Source: Erysipelotrichaceae bacterium 66202529 | Lineage (GTDB): Bacteria > Bacillota_I > Bacilli_A > Erysipelotrichales > Erysipelotrichaceae | Assembly: GCA_017161075.1 (NCBI GenBank) | Contig: CP046174.1 | Coordinates: 682,001-746,000, forward strand | DNA length: 64,000 nucleotides | Direction: 5' to 3' | Shown here: positions 29,135 to 37,674 of the stretch, in pieces | How positions within the stretch are numbered: the stretch's first letter is position 1 | Layout: every line of letters starts with the position of its first letter | The notes under the pieces: generated by a model | What the model was told of the DNA's origin: nothing | What the model saw: the letters and a program-made list of their open reading frames with translations, nothing else | Database searches by the model: none | Program-made: the position numbers and the translations under genes

Positions 29135-29806
29135 ATGAGTATACAAATTCGAAATCTATGCAAAGCCTTTCAGGATAACCAGGTTCTTCGCAGTGTTACG
29201 CTGGATGTGAAGGAGAAGGAAATCGTTGTTTTAATGGGCTTGAGCGGGAGTGGCAAGACAACACTGCTGCGCTGCCTGTGTGATCTGGAGCGTGCAGATA
29301 GTGGTGAGATTATCATCAATGACACGTATTTGCTGAAGAATGAAAACGGAAAAAGCGTCTATGCGGATAAACAAACAAAGAGGCTGCTGCGTAAGGAAGT
29401 CGGTATGGTGTTTCAGAATTATCAGTTGTTTCCGCATCGTGATGTCTTGCAAAATCTGATTGAAGCACCGATTTATCACAAGCTGATGAGCAAGCAGGAG
29501 GCAATACAAAAGGCTGAGGAGCTATTAAAACGGCTGCAGATTCAGGATAAGCTGCATGCCTATCCCTCCACTTTGAGCGGCGGGCAGAAGCAGCGCGTGG
29601 CGATTGCCCGTGCATGTATGCTGCAGCCATCCGTGCTATGCTTTGACGAACCAACCAGTGCGCTGGATGTGGAATCCATTGCCTCGGTAACCTCGATCAT
29701 CAAGGATTTGAGTAAGGAGATGGCGATTCTTATTATCACACATGATGAGGGCTTTGCGAAGCAGGTGGGGACACGCGTTGTGAGAATTACGGATATCAAT
29801 CAATAG
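29135..29806 (+). CDS. Amino-acid ABC transporter ATP-binding protein
   Basis: This 223-aa ATPase has a Walker A GLSGSGKTT, signature LSGGQKQR, Walker B VLCFDEPTSALD and H-loop ITHDEGF. It is slightly shorter than the usual 240 aa. AGAGGTGGCAGT precedes the ATG. It ends the operon at a strong terminator. Confidence 0.95.
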   Translation: MSIQIRNLCKAFQDNQVLRSVTLDVKEKEIVVLMGLSGSGKTTLLRCLCDLERADSGEIIINDTYLLKNENGKSVYADKQTKRLLRKEVGMVFQNYQLFPHRDVLQNLIEAPIYHKLMSKQEAIQKAEELLKRLQIQDKLHAYPSTLSGGQKQRVAIARACMLQPSVLCFDEPTSALDVESIASVTSIIKDLSKEMAILIITHDEGFAKQVGTRVVRITDINQ

Positions 29807-29812
29807 CGACAT

Positions 29813-29848
29813 AAGGATACCTTTTTGTATGAGGGTATCCTTTTTTCT
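29813..29848 (+). terminator. Terminator of the amino-acid ABC operon
   Basis: AAGGATACC pairs with GGTATCCTT across an 11-nt loop, then six Ts. Confidence 0.85.
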
Positions 29849-29962
29849 GTTTACGGCGCTGTTCTAAGCTTTTATAAAACCGCAAAATAAAAAGCGTATA
29901 TTTATGATAAGTTTAACAACATAAAATACACTTTCTTTTGCTTATGAATAATTCTCACCTGA

Positions 29963-30550
29963 TTATCTGCTTTCCTTCTCCTTCAAACAGCGCAAATCCT
30001 CCTTTTGATATACATGTGCTCCCGGTATTGCTTTTCGATAATTCCAGCATTGAATAGCCTCCTGCAGAGATCTTCCCGGATTATCCGCAAAAAAAGCACG
30101 GATATACGTATTATATTCAAACTGGCTGCCGATAACAGTCCTTGTATGCTTTTTCTGCTCCTGAATCATATGCCATGCATCCACGGCATCCTGGTAGGTT
30201 AGTCCGGCATGTGCCTTCAGCCAATCCTGAAATTCCACATTGAAAGAGAAGCGCTTCCCAATGACAGACTGAAAAAAACTGCGATGCCTTTGAGAACAGA
30301 CGATGTTTTCCTCGATGATGGAATCCAGAGAAAGGGGCTCCTCCCGTACATTCCTTCGTACTCTTTCCTTCCTGCTGTTTTGTACAGACTCGCCCCGAAG
30401 GAGCTGCAGGATTCGTTCATTCAGCTCTGCCTTACTGCCTCCTGCCGAAATTCCACAGCTTTTCGCAAACGCCTGTAATTCTTCCTTCAGAAAATAAGTA
30501 TTCTGAAAATCCTCAGGTGTCAATGCTCTTGTTAATTCTGGTCGTTTCAT
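29963..30550 (-). CDS. SAP-domain / DUF6434-like protein
   Basis: This 195-aa protein has an N-terminal SAP-like motif (about residues 10-50, ending in GGSKAELNERIL), often a nucleic-acid binding fold. The middle (about 88-150) matches DUF6434 (FSFNVEFQDWLKAH, TYQDAVDAWH). It is the last gene of the minus-strand group that starts with the WYL regulator and lies 13 bp after the radical SAM gene. The function is unknown. Confidence 0.8.
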   Translation of the reverse strand: MKRPELTRALTPEDFQNTYFLKEELQAFAKSCGISAGGSKAELNERILQLLRGESVQNSRKERVRRNVREEPLSLDSIIEENIVCSQRHRSFFQSVIGKRFSFNVEFQDWLKAHAGLTYQDAVDAWHMIQEQKKHTRTVIGSQFEYNTYIRAFFADNPGRSLQEAIQCWNYRKAIPGAHVYQKEDLRCLKEKESR

Positions 30551-30563
30551 ACACTCTCCTATC

Positions 30564-31937
30564 CTACAGCTTTAGCTGTCCCTGCTGCACCTGCTGCTTT
30601 TTGTAGCCCCGTATGATATCGTTCATCCGGTAGCGGATACCATATTTCTGACACTCCGTCTTGAATAGCTTGTAAAGTCTAGCAGCATGCGGGGAATCAC
30701 AGCTGTAAACATTATGATACCGATGCTCATACAGCTTACGTTTTCCCGGGAAATAATGATCAAGCTGATAGTAATAATAATCCCGCTGATTATCCCGCAA
30801 TGTCATACCAAATGCCGGAAAGATAAACTTCGCATGGTGGCTTGCGGCCAGCTCTACGATGTTAATGATATTTTCCGGTGTGTCATTGATAAAAGGTAGA
30901 ATCGGCATCATCAAAATCCCGGCGTATATTCCTGCCTGATGCAATTTCTCTAAAACATGGAAGCGTTCACTGGAGCTTGGTGCATGCGGTTCGATTATGC
31001 CTGCCAGTGCATCATCCGCACAGGTAATTGTAACCTTGACAATGACAGGACTGTGTGAGGATATATGAGACAATATATCGAGATCGCGCAGAATCATAGT
31101 ACTTTTGGTATCGATCCCCACACCAAAGCCATAGCGGTCAATGAGCTGTAAGGCACCTCTTGTAATTTCCAGCTGCTTTTCAAAAGGGTTATAGGTATCT
31201 GACATAGCGCCGATACCGATGACTCCCTTTTTCCGCTTTCCCTTCAGCTGCCGTTCCAGTATGAGCAGCTCATCCTTTTTCCTGCGTACGCGGTCGAATT
31301 CCTGCACCTGATAGCAGCTGCTTCTGGAATCGCAGTAAATACAGCCGTGATTACAGCCCTTATACAGATTCATATTAAAATCCATACCAAACCAGGAAAA
31401 CTGACCAATCGTTGTGCCGCCGCCCTGTAGAATGGTTTTTGCCTCTATTTCCTCCATTTCCGCAACTGTATCCTGCTGTAGAGGGACATAGATTTCTATC
31501 ACGGAGGAATCCTGATGAAAATGAAACCGCTCAGTGTATTTCTCGAAATAAACCAGTGTTCCTTTCCTACAGGTAATACTCCGTTTTGGCAGCTCTTCTT
31601 CAAATATTTTACGGATCGTATCCGGCAGCAATGCCATATCGCCATGATGCTCGAAGCAGAGATATTCACCGCGCGGTATACGATAGAGCCTGAATTGCTC
31701 GGGGTATAGCTGAGAGCTTGGTACACCGCAGGCATACAGTAGCTGCCCGTGATCCCGTAAGGTCAGTGCATACTTTACAAACGTTTTTCCCTGCTTCACA
31801 TGATACAGCTTCAGCTGTTCATTAAAGCTTCTCCAAAAAGCCATGGATATACGGGCATTCCCTTGCAGTGATGTACTAAGCCTGGTTTCACAGCCTACCA
31901 GGAAGCTGTCATCCAGCCTGCACTGTCTGGCTTCCAT
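30564..31937 (-). CDS. GyrI-like / radical SAM fusion protein
   Basis: This 457-aa protein joins two domains. Residues about 25-155 resemble the GyrI-like (AraC effector-binding) ligand domain. From about 160 on it is a radical SAM protein of the spore-lyase-like/Rv2578c group, with WFGMDFNMN and the cluster motif CNHGCIYC (C195, C199, C202). Stand-alone relatives begin near residue 160, so the N-terminal domain is an added module. GTGGAG precedes the ATG, and the gene overlaps the GNAT gene by 29 bp. The substrate is unknown. Confidence 0.88.
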   Translation of the reverse strand: MEARQCRLDDSFLVGCETRLSTSLQGNARISMAFWRSFNEQLKLYHVKQGKTFVKYALTLRDHGQLLYACGVPSSQLYPEQFRLYRIPRGEYLCFEHHGDMALLPDTIRKIFEEELPKRSITCRKGTLVYFEKYTERFHFHQDSSVIEIYVPLQQDTVAEMEEIEAKTILQGGGTTIGQFSWFGMDFNMNLYKGCNHGCIYCDSRSSCYQVQEFDRVRRKKDELLILERQLKGKRKKGVIGIGAMSDTYNPFEKQLEITRGALQLIDRYGFGVGIDTKSTMILRDLDILSHISSHSPVIVKVTITCADDALAGIIEPHAPSSSERFHVLEKLHQAGIYAGILMMPILPFINDTPENIINIVELAASHHAKFIFPAFGMTLRDNQRDYYYYQLDHYFPGKRKLYEHRYHNVYSCDSPHAARLYKLFKTECQKYGIRYRMNDIIRGYKKQQVQQGQLKL

Positions 31938-32682
31938 ATGTTCTCCACAGCTTTTCAGCCTTCTTTTCCGACATTATTTCATTTGTCAGATAAGTGTTAC
32001 CGTAGAATAAGGCATAGCTTGTCACCGGTGCAGGGCATTTTTGTGCAGCTTCTCGCGTGGTGATATGGTGTACGGTGCAGGGCTGTCCCCAGTTATTCAT
32101 CCATTGTGCAAATCTGGTGGCATATTGAATAGCGAAGGGACACTGATCGGTATAGTATAAAACAAAGGTGTGTTCCGGATGCTTTGGCTGAAAGACAGTC
32201 TTTGCGAAGCAGGGTGCTTTGACATCTTTATGAAACGGCAGCTGCAGTAACGTAAACACACCGGCTTCATCCGCAGGTGTAAAGCCCTTATGCTTCAGAT
32301 ACGATGGATCACTGAGAAACGGCAGCTTCTTTTTTCCTGATAGAATGGTGATGCCATGCATCCCCTTTGCCCTGGCATCCGTAATGCAGTGCTGCAGCAG
32401 CTCATCCGAATAGCCCTGTCCCTTAAAGCTGCCGGAAACCCACAGACAGTTGATATGCATCCAGTTTTCCGCCTGAATGGGTACCCATGCGGCTTCTGCC
32501 GGTATGTATTCGATAAAAACCTTACCGCGTACATTTCCTTTGTAAAAGACAAGTCCTTCCTTCATGCGCTTTTTCAGCCATTCCTTCTTATCCGTAACGC
32601 TATGATCTCCTTTTTTCTCCGTCATACTGCAGCAGATATGTTCCTTCTGCAAATTTTCCGGGGTGAGCTGTATATATTCCAT
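31909..32682 (-). CDS. GNAT N-acetyltransferase with YoaP-like C-terminal domain
   Basis: This 257-aa protein has an N-terminal acetyltransferase fold (NCLWVSGSFKGQGYSDELL, where GQGYS is the acetyl-CoA loop) and a C-terminal YoaP-like domain (about 175-250) with a thioredoxin-like YYTDQCPF segment. AAAGGAGGAAACC precedes the ATG at 32682; a start 27 codons upstream has no ribosome site. It overlaps the radical SAM gene. Confidence 0.85.
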   Translation of the reverse strand: MEYIQLTPENLQKEHICCSMTEKKGDHSVTDKKEWLKKRMKEGLVFYKGNVRGKVFIEYIPAEAAWVPIQAENWMHINCLWVSGSFKGQGYSDELLQHCITDARAKGMHGITILSGKKKLPFLSDPSYLKHKGFTPADEAGVFTLLQLPFHKDVKAPCFAKTVFQPKHPEHTFVLYYTDQCPFAIQYATRFAQWMNNWGQPCTVHHITTREAAQKCPAPVTSYALFYGNTYLTNEIMSEKKAEKLWRTYGSQTVQAG

Positions 32683-32708
32683 GGTTTCCTCCTTTATGGC
32701 TTTCCCTG

Positions 32709-33374
32709 TTATCGTTTTCTTACGGGAATCCGCAATACTGTTTTCAGATTCTCCGGTTTGCACTTCCGCGGGTCTCCAAGATAAATTTCATGATGTCTGC
32801 GGATTTGACCGCTTGCTGCAGCTGTACCAATATCCACACAGCAGCCGTTTTCTTCCAGGAATGCATGCAGTTTTTCCAGTGTTGAAGGTTCCTCATCATA
32901 GGAGCCTTTATGCAAAATCTGTGCACATAAGCCTTCTGTATAAAGCTCCATCCGTACTCTGTCTATATCCGCATCCGCGTGCTTTTTGTGAAACTCAGTG
33001 CATGCCCAGGCAAATACCTCACTTGTTACATAATCCGGAAGACGAAGCATGGACGTCCACTGAAAATCCTGTTTTCTGGAGTAATCCATTTCGCTGCTTC
33101 CTTTCATTTCCCAAAGTCCTTCTAGCGGAGGTACAACAAAGTCATGATAGCCCTCCAGCTTTTTGGAGCCCTTTTTACTCATTTTTATGGTAAAGATAAT
33201 ACCATAGAGGAGCTGCAGAGCCTTGCTGTAATCACCATCCGCATCATTCGGATCTCCGCTTCCATCCACCATCAGAAAGGGAATTGTAGGTACGTCGATC
33301 AGCATTCCTTTCGTTGTTGGCAGATACAGCTCCTTATATTCTTTTTTATAATCAAGCTTTGTCGTTTTTTCCAT
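32709..33374 (-). CDS. GyrI-like small-molecule binding protein
   Basis: This 221-aa protein matches GyrI-like proteins of the long form (KKEYKELYLPTTKGMLIDVP, VDGSGDPN and the C-terminal HHEIYLGDPRK motif). These bind hydrophobic small molecules, and some hydrolyse them. It follows the WYL regulator by about 58 bp, with a GACAT/ATGTC palindrome in between, and is 26 bp from the GNAT gene. Confidence 0.88.
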   Translation of the reverse strand: MEKTTKLDYKKEYKELYLPTTKGMLIDVPTIPFLMVDGSGDPNDADGDYSKALQLLYGIIFTIKMSKKGSKKLEGYHDFVVPPLEGLWEMKGSSEMDYSRKQDFQWTSMLRLPDYVTSEVFAWACTEFHKKHADADIDRVRMELYTEGLCAQILHKGSYDEEPSTLEKLHAFLEENGCCVDIGTAAASGQIRRHHEIYLGDPRKCKPENLKTVLRIPVRKR

Positions 33375-33415
33375 GCCACATATCTCCTTTTTCTATATCG
33401 TATCACAGCATATAA

Positions 33416-33429
33416 GACATCTGCATGTC
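33416..33429. promoter_or_regulatory. Candidate operator GACAT-N4-ATGTC
   Basis: This 14-bp inverted repeat lies between the WYL regulator and the GyrI gene. Similar half-sites (TGACA-N6-TGTCA and GACATA...TATGTC) sit upstream of the regulator at 34374-34398. Confidence 0.5.
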
Positions 33430-33432
33430 ATA

Positions 33433-34338
33433 TTACTCATATTGTTTTACGGCATTTCGCATCCTTGTGCAAACCTCATCTCGTATGTCGACAGGCTCCA
33501 GGATGCGCAGGGAATCTCCAAAGGACATGAGATATCCGTACACCCATTCACTCATAGGGAAATCAATCGTAACCAGAAAGCTTCCGTCCTCTCTGCGCTG
33601 AAAGCAGGAGGTATCGTATTCATCAAAGATTCGGTAAGCGACATTCTCTTGCATTTCCAAGACAAGATGGACCATTTCTTTTTTATATTCGTTATGTGCA
33701 TGAGGAAGCTCTTCCTTATTCAGCTCTCGCTGAAAATGCTTGTTTGTGCAGATCAGCTTTTCCATGCGGTTCAGCTTGAAATAGCGCTGTGCCTGTTTGT
33801 CTCTACAATAGCCAATTACATACCATGCAGAGCCTTTAAACAGCAGCTGCAAGGGCTCAACTGTACGTAATGTACTGACACCATAGGAGGAATGATAGGT
33901 AAACTGTATGACCTGCTTATCCAAAATGGCGTCCTTGAGCTGCAGAAATTTACGGTTGGCACTGTTATCATCGCCCCAGTCCACAAAATCCACATCGATC
34001 CAGTTGGTCAGCTTTGCGGAGAAGGTGGCACTTAGCTTTGTGAGCAGGGAATCCACGTCCTGAGGATCGGCGATGTGATAGCTCTGCAATGCTGCCATCA
34101 GTCTTTGCTGCTCTGCCTCACTGAACAGGGAGCGATGCAGTACATAGTCCTCCATGAGAAAGATACCGCCCTGATGCCCCTTGTTGGTATACAAGGGAAT
34201 ACCGGCCATGGATAATGCATCCAAATCACGGTAGATGGTACGTGTACTGACTTCAAAATGCTCCGCCAGCTCCTTGGCGGTTACTCTGCGCTTCTGCAGC
34301 AGTATATATACGATTTCAAACATTCTCTGTATCTGCAT
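33433..34338 (-). CDS. YafY-type HTH/WYL transcriptional regulator
   Basis: This 301-aa regulator has an N-terminal HTH_11 domain (RRVTAKELAEHFEVSTRTIYRDL, about residues 17-40) and a C-terminal WYL domain with AWYVIGYCRD. The start at 34338 has GAGGAGGG upstream; an ATG five codons earlier does not. WYL regulators often control stress or small-molecule responses. Co-directional GyrI, GNAT and radical SAM genes are its likely targets. Confidence 0.9.
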   Translation of the reverse strand: MQIQRMFEIVYILLQKRRVTAKELAEHFEVSTRTIYRDLDALSMAGIPLYTNKGHQGGIFLMEDYVLHRSLFSEAEQQRLMAALQSYHIADPQDVDSLLTKLSATFSAKLTNWIDVDFVDWGDDNSANRKFLQLKDAILDKQVIQFTYHSSYGVSTLRTVEPLQLLFKGSAWYVIGYCRDKQAQRYFKLNRMEKLICTNKHFQRELNKEELPHAHNEYKKEMVHLVLEMQENVAYRIFDEYDTSCFQRREDGSFLVTIDFPMSEWVYGYLMSFGDSLRILEPVDIRDEVCTRMRNAVKQYE

Positions 34339-34373
34339 GCAAGCCCTCCTCACTATCTGATACCATTGTACCA

Positions 34374-34398
34374 GACATAATATGACAATACTATGTCA
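34374..34398. promoter_or_regulatory. Nested inverted repeats upstream of the WYL regulator
   Basis: GACATA (34374-34379) pairs with TATGTC (34392-34397), and TGACA (34383-34387) with TGTCA (34394-34398). This is a candidate autoregulatory operator. Confidence 0.45.
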
Positions 34399-34763
34399 CA
34401 TTTGATTAAATCCAAGGGAAGTATTTTTAACATAACCAGAAGCGTTTATCACGATATACAAATACGGCTTGTATTAAGAAATATTTGAATTCGGAAATAA
34501 AAGGAAACGAATGATGCAGGCTTTGGTAATCTGTATTTAAAATGTTTTAAATGGCAGGCTGTCAAATTTTCTGCTCATATGACTTTAATTTTACATATAA
34601 TTGGATTTCTTATCGTGAGTTAAAGTGTATGAACATATTCATAAGAATTGCGTTCTATATGTTTTATATTCATCTGTACTCTAAAATTTATATAAAACTG
34701 TTCATTTTTGAATATACAGTTTAATGGTAGAATGTATACAATTTCAAAGAGAGGAGAGATTAT
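34399..34763. other. AT-rich intergenic region
   Basis: No gene is supported. It should hold the promoter of the ECF gene; a TAGAAT at about 34728 is a possible -10. No riboswitch fold was recognised. Confidence 0.4.
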
Positions 34764-35276
34764 ATGCAGCATGAAAAAACAAAGGAGCTGGCAATGACAG
34801 CGCTTATGACAGCTTTGATATTCACGGCTACCTATATTATAAAGATACCTAATCCTGCAACCGGAGGCTACACGCATATGGGAGACTGTATGATTTTTCT
34901 GGGTGTGATGGTTCTGGGGAGAAAGCAGGGGGCTTTGGCAGGAGGATTGGGGGGAGCCTTATCTGATTTACTGAGCGGGGCAGCGATCTGGGTTCTTCCA
35001 ACCTTTTTTATCAAGTATGCAATGGGCTGGATCATGGGATATCTGATGGAGAAAACCGTATGTAAAAACAGGCTGGCTGCGGCTGGTGCAGGCGGTATCT
35101 TTCAGATCATCGCTTATACACTTGTGAAAATACCGCTGACAGGGCTCGTTCCGGCTATTGCATCTGTACCGAGAATCTGTATGCAGACGATTATCGGACT
35201 GGTGATTTTTACCGTCCTTTCTGCTATGCTGTCTCGTACGGAGCTGCTTCAGCACCAAAAGGAGAACCGCATATGA
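34764..35276 (+). CDS. ECF transporter S component (vitamin-type)
   Basis: This 170-aa membrane protein has five or six helices and the N-terminal TKELAMTALMTALIF motif of ECF S components, with THMGDCMIFLGV as the substrate-side motif. It captures a vitamin-like molecule and works with a shared ECF energizing module coded elsewhere. GAGAGGAGAG precedes the ATG. It overlaps the amidohydrolase gene as ATGA, so that enzyme may process the imported compound. Confidence 0.88.
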   Translation: MQHEKTKELAMTALMTALIFTATYIIKIPNPATGGYTHMGDCMIFLGVMVLGRKQGALAGGLGGALSDLLSGAAIWVLPTFFIKYAMGWIMGYLMEKTVCKNRLAAAGAGGIFQIIAYTLVKIPLTGLVPAIASVPRICMQTIIGLVIFTVLSAMLSRTELLQHQKENRI

Positions 35277-35989
35277 AAAAGATAGATGCGCATGCACATA
35301 TTGGAGAAATCGGCGGCTGGGCGAATGTAGCTGCAACACCGGAACAGCTTCTTACGTTGATGGATACGTATGAAATAGAAAAAACAGTAATTTGCTCGCA
35401 GGATAATGAGGCGGTTTATCAGGCAGTAAACAAATGGCCGGATCGTTTTCTTGGCGCTGTGTATGTAAATCCGCTGGAGGACACCTGTACACAGCAATTA
35501 AAGCAATACCTGGACAAGGGGTTTCATGCGGTAAAGCTGAATCCGCTGCGGCACGCCTTTGTGGCGGATGATGTGTGTGTTGACCCGGTGATGGAGCTGG
35601 CAGAACACTATCATGTTCCTGTCTGCATTCATTGCGGACATCCGCCATATTCCCTCCCCTGGAGTATTGCACTTCTGGCAGAACGCTTTCCTAATGTTAA
35701 AGTGATGATGATTCATATGGGACATGGACACGGTGTGTACATTGATGCGAGTCTGAAAATGGCTAAGCGCTATAAAAATCTCTATCTGGAAATGAGTGGA
35801 ATGCCGATGCATACGAAAATCAAAGAGGCATATGAACGTGTCGGTGCTGACCGTATTATGTTTGGCACAGACGGCCCCTTTCACCATCCATCCGTGGAAA
35901 TGCAAAAGGTGATCGTAAGTGGACTGGATGATCAGGCATTGCAAAGGGTGTTCTATGATAATGCCAAGGCTTTTTTTCAAATTACTTAA
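35273..35989 (+). CDS. Amidohydrolase family 2 metalloenzyme
   Basis: This 238-aa TIM-barrel protein has the metal-binding DAHAHIG (H7, H9), the barrel His in CIHCGHPP, MMIHMGHG and the Asp in FGTDGPF. It belongs to the COG2159-type amidohydrolases (decarboxylases or hydrolases). Translational coupling to an ECF S component links it to salvage of a small cyclic or vitamin compound (inference). Confidence 0.88.
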   Translation: MKKIDAHAHIGEIGGWANVAATPEQLLTLMDTYEIEKTVICSQDNEAVYQAVNKWPDRFLGAVYVNPLEDTCTQQLKQYLDKGFHAVKLNPLRHAFVADDVCVDPVMELAEHYHVPVCIHCGHPPYSLPWSIALLAERFPNVKVMMIHMGHGHGVYIDASLKMAKRYKNLYLEMSGMPMHTKIKEAYERVGADRIMFGTDGPFHHPSVEMQKVIVSGLDDQALQRVFYDNAKAFFQIT

Positions 35990-35995
35990 AAGGGT

Positions 35996-36029
35996 GTTTT
36001 AGGACTATGTTTCCTAATTTCCTAAAACA
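35996..36029. repeat. Inverted repeat after the amidohydrolase
   Basis: GTTTTAGGA pairs with TCCTAAAAC over a 15-nt loop. There is no T-run on the plus strand, so it is not a standard terminator. Confidence 0.5.
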
Positions 36030-36513
36030 GTACGGGAATCATAGTGATCCTATCTTTTTGAATGGCATCTCCTTCTGTAACGCATTTTATCTATACTCTT
36101 CATAGCGTTTATAACCTTAAACTTTTTTGTAAGACATGGTTTCTCATATGATGGTACAGCAAAATGGACAATCAGTCACATGAAATAGCTTCATGACCTT
36201 AAAATGGATGATATGAAACGAGAAATTATGGATGAATATCTGGCAGGGTTGAAGTCTATACGTTACCCCAACTTCATATCTTACTTTTCCATGAGCATTA
36301 TCTTTACCCTGATATATTTTCACAGTATAATTTATAATATCCTCTTGTTATTCAGCTTATTCTTTGTGGGAAGATATTGTTTCTTCATAGATTAGTTTCA
36401 TATTATCAGTTGAACTCAAACTATTGTTTTCTTTTGAAGAACAACCAAAAAGTAAACACTGATATAAACAACAACTTGAAATTATGCAAAATTATTTTAC
36501 AGAATATTATTTT
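36030..36513. other. AT-rich gap
   Basis: A 63-codon frame at 36204-36395 with two hydrophobic segments has no ribosome site, and I do not call it. The rest is AT-rich and without a clear feature. Confidence 0.35.
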
Positions 36514-36684
36514 TTATTGATTTTTTTTGAAAAAAATCAAATATATACCACTCGCGATTCCTATACAGGAATTTATTCTTAAAAGTAAAGGATTAATAGA
36601 TATCAAACCCCATGAACTTAAGTAAATAAGTAAGCATAAAGAGAATATTACTTTTAATAATATATCAATCTTTCTAGTTTTCAT
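36514..36684 (-). CDS. Small membrane protein, 56 aa
   Basis: This short gene codes 56 residues with two hydrophobic segments (about 6-24 and 39-52) and ends in a basic KKNQ tail. Its ATG overlaps the stop of the 76-aa secreted-peptide gene as ATGA, so the two are translationally coupled. The coding 3' end lies in a long TTGATTTTTTT/AAAAAAATCAA palindrome. I do not recognise it. The size, coupling and topology fit an immunity or maturation partner of the upstream peptide, which is inference. Confidence 0.6.
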   Translation of the reverse strand: MKTRKIDILLKVIFSLCLLIYLSSWGLISINPLLLRINSCIGIASGIYLIFFKKNQ

Positions 36685-36911
36685 TTATACATCACCAATT
36701 CTTGAATAAGTGGCTTTATAGTAACCGGCATTGCATGGTCCTGAATGAATAAACCCTGTTTCTCTAAATCACTGAAATCATAATTTTGATTAGAAGAAAT
36801 ATTGTTATTTGCTTGTATCTGTTGTGTATTAGTTGAAATAAAGATTGCTAGACATACTGATATGATTACGAGAATAAGGACTGAGTGTTTATTAATTATT
36901 GATTTTTTCAT
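36681..36911 (-). CDS. Small secreted peptide with signal sequence, 76 aa
   Basis: The protein has a basic N-terminus (MKKS), a hydrophobic core (residues 11-25) and a likely signal-peptidase site near QIQA-NN. This would leave about 42 mature residues rich in Asn, Gln and acidic residues. A strong GGAAAGGAG site supports expression. The region is much more AT-rich than its neighbours. I do not recognise a family. A signalling or bacteriocin-like role is possible. Confidence 0.6.
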   Translation of the reverse strand: MKKSIINKHSVLILVIISVCLAIFISTNTQQIQANNNISSNQNYDFSDLEKQGLFIQDHAMPVTIKPLIQELVMYK

Positions 36912-37674
36912 AAGCTTCTCCTTTCCTATTTATTTATGAATTTAAAGTCTAAATTAACCATATTTTCACGTTCCCATCCATCTATTTATAGTTAAATAAT
37001 ATACCGTATTTATATGTAACACAATGCTTTTTTATTATTTATATACATGTTATAATAAATTTTTATTAAAAATTATAAGGGTGTATTGACTTTCCTTATT
37101 TCAATTTATCACTTTTGTCATATCCATATTATGGTAATGGCAGAATTAGAAAAGTGCAAAATCTGATAATAGCATATGAAAATGAATATTCTGGAGTTTT
37201 TAATGCAGATAACGCAATCAGGTATGATACTATTTATAAAATACCCTAAAACAAAAAAAACCTGCAAAATAGGCTGCTGAAAAAGTCAAATTTTATAATG
37301 TATTTCAAAAAAAATTACTGTGTATCTGGTAAAAGTGGTAGATAACTATCTAAAATGAATGTTTTTTACAGCACTTGTGGAACATAATTTTATGATTAGC
37401 GACTTTTTCAGCAGGCTCCTGAAAAAGGCATTTTTTTGTTCTGTATACTATTCAAACTCTGCAGTGCTTTGCAACAATTGAGCTTCCTGCCTGTTTCTAA
37501 TGTTGTATTCGTTTATGTCTTGCTATGGAAAAGAAGCATCAGGGTTATTCTCATGCAAAACCTGCTTGCCATTTTCTGGCAGCCGTCTTATAATTTCAGA
37601 AAGAAATATAAGACTTGCGTGAGCATGAAACTTGTTTATCTGATGGTTTCGTAATCAGGAAAGGATGAATACAA
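36912..37674. other. AT-rich intergenic region with MITE-like element
   Basis: This stretch holds the likely promoter of the peptide operon and the inverted-repeat element at 37270-37421. A 72-codon frame at 37436-37654 has no ribosome site and is not called. Confidence 0.4.
37270..37421. mobile_element. MITE-like element with 14-bp terminal inverted repeats
   Basis: CTGCTGAAAAAGTC (37273-37286) recurs inverted as GACTTTTTCAGCAG (37403-37416), with a non-coding centre of about 115 bp. The ends resemble those of IS1182-type elements. No transposase and no clear target duplication are seen. Confidence 0.6.

Noticed and set aside
36204..36395. 63-codon membrane-like frame
   Set aside because: There is no ribosome binding site or partner gene; hydrophobic frames are common in AT-rich DNA.
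37436..37654. 72-codon plus-strand frame
   Set aside because: It has no ribosome site, has an atypical composition and directly abuts the MITE-like element.
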